From positions 1 through 39,634 of the forward strand of contig NZ_JAGGOL010000151.1 of assembly GCF_018614525.1 (NCBI RefSeq): 39,634 nt of DNA, written 5' to 3'. This document shows, piece by piece, positions 37,841 to 39,634 of this stretch. The position numbers and the translations under genes are program-made. Numbering within the stretch: the stretch's first letter is position 1; the number at the start of each line of letters is the position of its first letter. Source of the DNA: Streptomyces sp. ISL-11 (GTDB lineage Bacteria; Actinomycetota; Actinomycetes; Streptomycetales; Streptomycetaceae). The notes under the pieces were generated by a model. The model was given only the letters and a program-made list of their open reading frames with translations, was not told the origin of the DNA and did no database searches.

Positions 37841-39634
37841 TCAGCCGCCGCGGGGGAGCACCGCCATGACCTCACGGGCACGGCGGCTCGGGACCATGCC
37901 GAGTCGCCATGCCTGCCATCCCGCCTCCGGCTCTATGCCCCGCTCCAGCATCAGGGCGTACGTCTCGACGCAGTCCTCCAGCGGCGGGTCGGTCGCCCAG
38001 TCGGCGGCGCGCAGCTCCCGCAGCAGCCCGGCCAGCTCCTCCCGGGCCACCGCCGACCCCACCACCGAGCCGCCCGGTGAGGCGAACGGCAGCAGCGTGC
38101 AGCGCAGGAACCGGGCCCAGGCCGCGCCGCGCCGGTCGCCGTAGCCCGTGAAGAGGCCCTCCGCTTCCTCCAGCAGCTCCAGCGCCGGGGCGGCCCGGCC
38201 GTTGCCCGCGTCGACGACGGCCAGCTCCACACAGGACCAGCCCTCGCCGTGCGCCACGTCCAGCCGGCGGAAGTCCGCCCGCGCGTCCTGGAGCAGCTGC
38301 CGGGCGAACCCGCTGTTGCGCAGGCTGCCCGTCTGCGCCGCCCTCTGGTCACGGGTGACCCGCGCCGCGTGGTGCCGGGCGCATGCCAGGCCGTAGACGT
38401 CCCGCATCCGGTTGAACATCGTCCGCGCCCGCTCCAGCGCCCGCACCGCCGCCGCCGGCTCGCCGCGCTCCTCCAGCGACTGGCCCAGGTAGTACAGCGA
38501 CCACGCCTCGCCGCGCGCGTCCTCGTTCTCCCGGTGCCGGGCCAGCGCCCGGTGCAGCTCCTCGGCCGCCGAGGCCGCGTCCCCGGCCACCAGCCGGGCC
38601 CGCGCCAGCTGGGTCAGCGCCCAGGCCTCACCACGGCCGTCCTGAGTCCGCCCGTACAGCTCCAGGGCCTCGCGCAGCTCCGACTCCGCCGCCGCCACCT
38701 GGCCCATCCGCAGCCGCACCTGGCCGAGCTGGAAGTGCGCCCACGCCTGGCCGTGCAGGCTCTCGCTCTCCCGGTGCAGCTCCAGCGCCTCGGCCAGGAG
38801 GTCCAGCGCCTGCGCTATCCGCCCCCGGTCCCGCTCGACGGCGCCCAGGGCGTGCAGGGTCCACGCCCGGTCGCCGCTGAGCTCCCGGCCGCCCTGGAGC
38901 GCGAGTGCCTCCCGCAGCTTGTCCGCCGCCTCCCGGAGATTGCCCTGGTGCTGCATCGTGACGCCCAGATCGCGCAGGGCCCGGGCGGCGCCCGCCGGGT
39001 GCCGCGCGTCGAAGTACAGGTCGACCACCGACGACAGCGTCGTACGGGAGGTGTCGAGCTCCCCCAGCTGCCGGGCCGCGATCCCCGTCCGCCACTGCAC
39101 CGACCGCACCAGCAGCCCCCGGTCCGTGGCCCGGGTCAGCTCGCTCAGCTCCCCCAGGCGGTAGAGGTCGCCGCGCAGCAGGCAGTAGTCGCACAGGGCA
39201 CCGAGCAGGTGCAGCACCGCCGACTGGTCCACACCCTCGGTCTGCCGCAGCGTCGCCGTGATGAAGCTCGACTCGTCGTCCAGCCAGCGCAGCGCCGCGT
39301 CCAGCGAGGTGAAGCCGTGCCCGCCCGCCGCCCCGCCGACGAACCTCCCGGCCCGGGTCGAGGTCTTGCCGTCCACCATCCGGATCACCGAGTCCGCGAG
39401 CTCGGCGTAGCTGCGGATCAGCCGTTCGTGCGCCGCGCCCCGCTCGCCGGGCTCCTCCTCCTGATGCAGGCGGGCGTGCGCGAAGGCCCGCACCAGGTCG
39501 TGCACGCGGTACCGGCCGGAGCGCACCGGTTCGATCAGGCCCGCGCGGGCCAGCGCCGCGAGCTCCCGCGCCGCGCCCCGTTCGTCCTCGGCCAACAGCG
39601 CCGCCGCGGCGGCCGCGCCCAGCGATGCCCGGCC
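37841..39634 (-). CDS. AfsR/NB-ARC-TPR-type regulator, C-terminal part (cut by the window edge)
   Basis: At least 597 residues are visible without the N-terminus; the frame runs out of the window at 39634 and the TTG at 39595 is internal. The first visible part, LAEDERGAARELAALARAGL and GRYRVHDLVRAFAHARL, is the winged helix that ends an NB-ARC ATPase. About 350 residues of tetratricopeptide repeats follow (RAWTLHALGAVERDRGRIAQ, AWALTQLARARLVAGDAASA, AWSLYYLGQSLEERGEPAAA). A SARP or other effector domain and the P-loop should lie beyond the window. Such proteins regulate secondary metabolism or development. It converges on the mca operon. Confidence 0.85.
   Translation of the reverse strand, partial: GRASLGAAAAAALLAEDERGAARELAALARAGLIEPVRSGRYRVHDLVRAFAHARLHQEEEPGERGAAHERLIRSYAELADSVIRMVDGKTSTRAGRFVGGAAGGHGFTSLDAALRWLDDESSFITATLRQTEGVDQSAVLHLLGALCDYCLLRGDLYRLGELSELTRATDRGLLVRSVQWRTGIAARQLGELDTSRTTLSSVVDLYFDARHPAGAARALRDLGVTMQHQGNLREAADKLREALALQGGRELSGDRAWTLHALGAVERDRGRIAQALDLLAEALELHRESESLHGQAWAHFQLGQVRLRMGQVAAAESELREALELYGRTQDGRGEAWALTQLARARLVAGDAASAAEELHRALARHRENEDARGEAWSLYYLGQSLEERGEPAAAVRALERARTMFNRMRDVYGLACARHHAARVTRDQRAAQTGSLRNSGFARQLLQDARADFRRLDVAHGEGWSCVELAVVDAGNGRAAPALELLEEAEGLFTGYGDRRGAAWARFLRCTLLPFASPGGSVVGSAVAREELAGLLRELRAADWATDPPLEDCVETYALMLERGIEPEAGWQAWRLGMVPSRRAREVMAVLPRGG

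Overview
The window is very GC-rich, with GTG starts, strong codon-position bias and Gly/Ala/Arg-rich shadow frames on the opposite strand of nearly every gene. Together with mycothiol chemistry (mca), SigR-type promoters, LAxTG-like surface proteins, an acyl-CoA carboxylase epsilon subunit and XRE/DUF397 genes, this points to a Streptomyces chromosome. From memory, much of the gene order (accA2, maf, accE, pccB, birA, cya, echA, GGDEF, hutH, ldt, msrA, metB, ilvA, greA, DUF4307, mca) follows the S. coelicolor core around SCO4921 to SCO4968. No tRNA, rRNA, CRISPR array, insertion sequence, integrase or transposase was recognised.

Layout. 1-4969: accA2 (biotin carboxylase/BCCP alpha chain), an IclR regulator, a DJ-1/PfpI protein, a small secreted protein and Maf. 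5008-11210: a minus-strand block holding a beta-carbonic anhydrase/SulP pair, a small membrane protein, a class B penicillin-binding protein, a 45-residue membrane peptide and a DUF4157 zincin-like protein whose C-terminal half looks like a clan-CD cysteine peptidase. This block looks like an insert between maf and the carboxylase genes. 11313-14166: accE and pccB, with birA divergent; with accA2 they make and biotinylate a propionyl/acyl-CoA carboxylase. 14258-19678: adenylate cyclase, enoyl-CoA hydratase, GAF-GGDEF protein and histidine ammonia-lyase. 19689-24040: a sortase-type surface protein, a lipoprotein L,D-transpeptidase, a DUF2786 protein and a membrane protein.

24116-27398 is an accessory islet: a minus-strand operon of a 68-aa Cys protein, DUF6879, XRE-DUF5753 regulator (apparent CTG start in a CTGA overlap), a 69-aa small ORF, DUF397 and a 163-aa unknown, divergent from a Nudix hydrolase that has a GntR-like operator upstream. 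27411-37816: msrA, a TPR-like membrane-anchored protein, metB, an ECF-like sigma factor with a tiny membrane partner, marR divergent from a threonine dehydratase, a Drr-type ABC exporter, greA, DUF4307, mca and a small membrane protein. The window ends inside an AfsR/NB-ARC-TPR-type regulator.

Regulation readable from sequence: two textbook SigR promoters (msrA and mca), a possible SigE promoter at the L,D-transpeptidase, several perfect palindromes in promoter regions (metB, nudix, accA2, the DUF4157 end), long perfect-stem terminators, and a dispersed palindromic repeat family (core CGTCCGGCG[A/T]TTGAGGAC) at 3155, 15429 and 17847-17985, with a fragment at 16461. The strongest candidate for new biology is the DUF4157/clan-CD-like protein. 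Second are the six-gene XRE/DUF6879/DUF397 operon and its neighbouring nudix operator.
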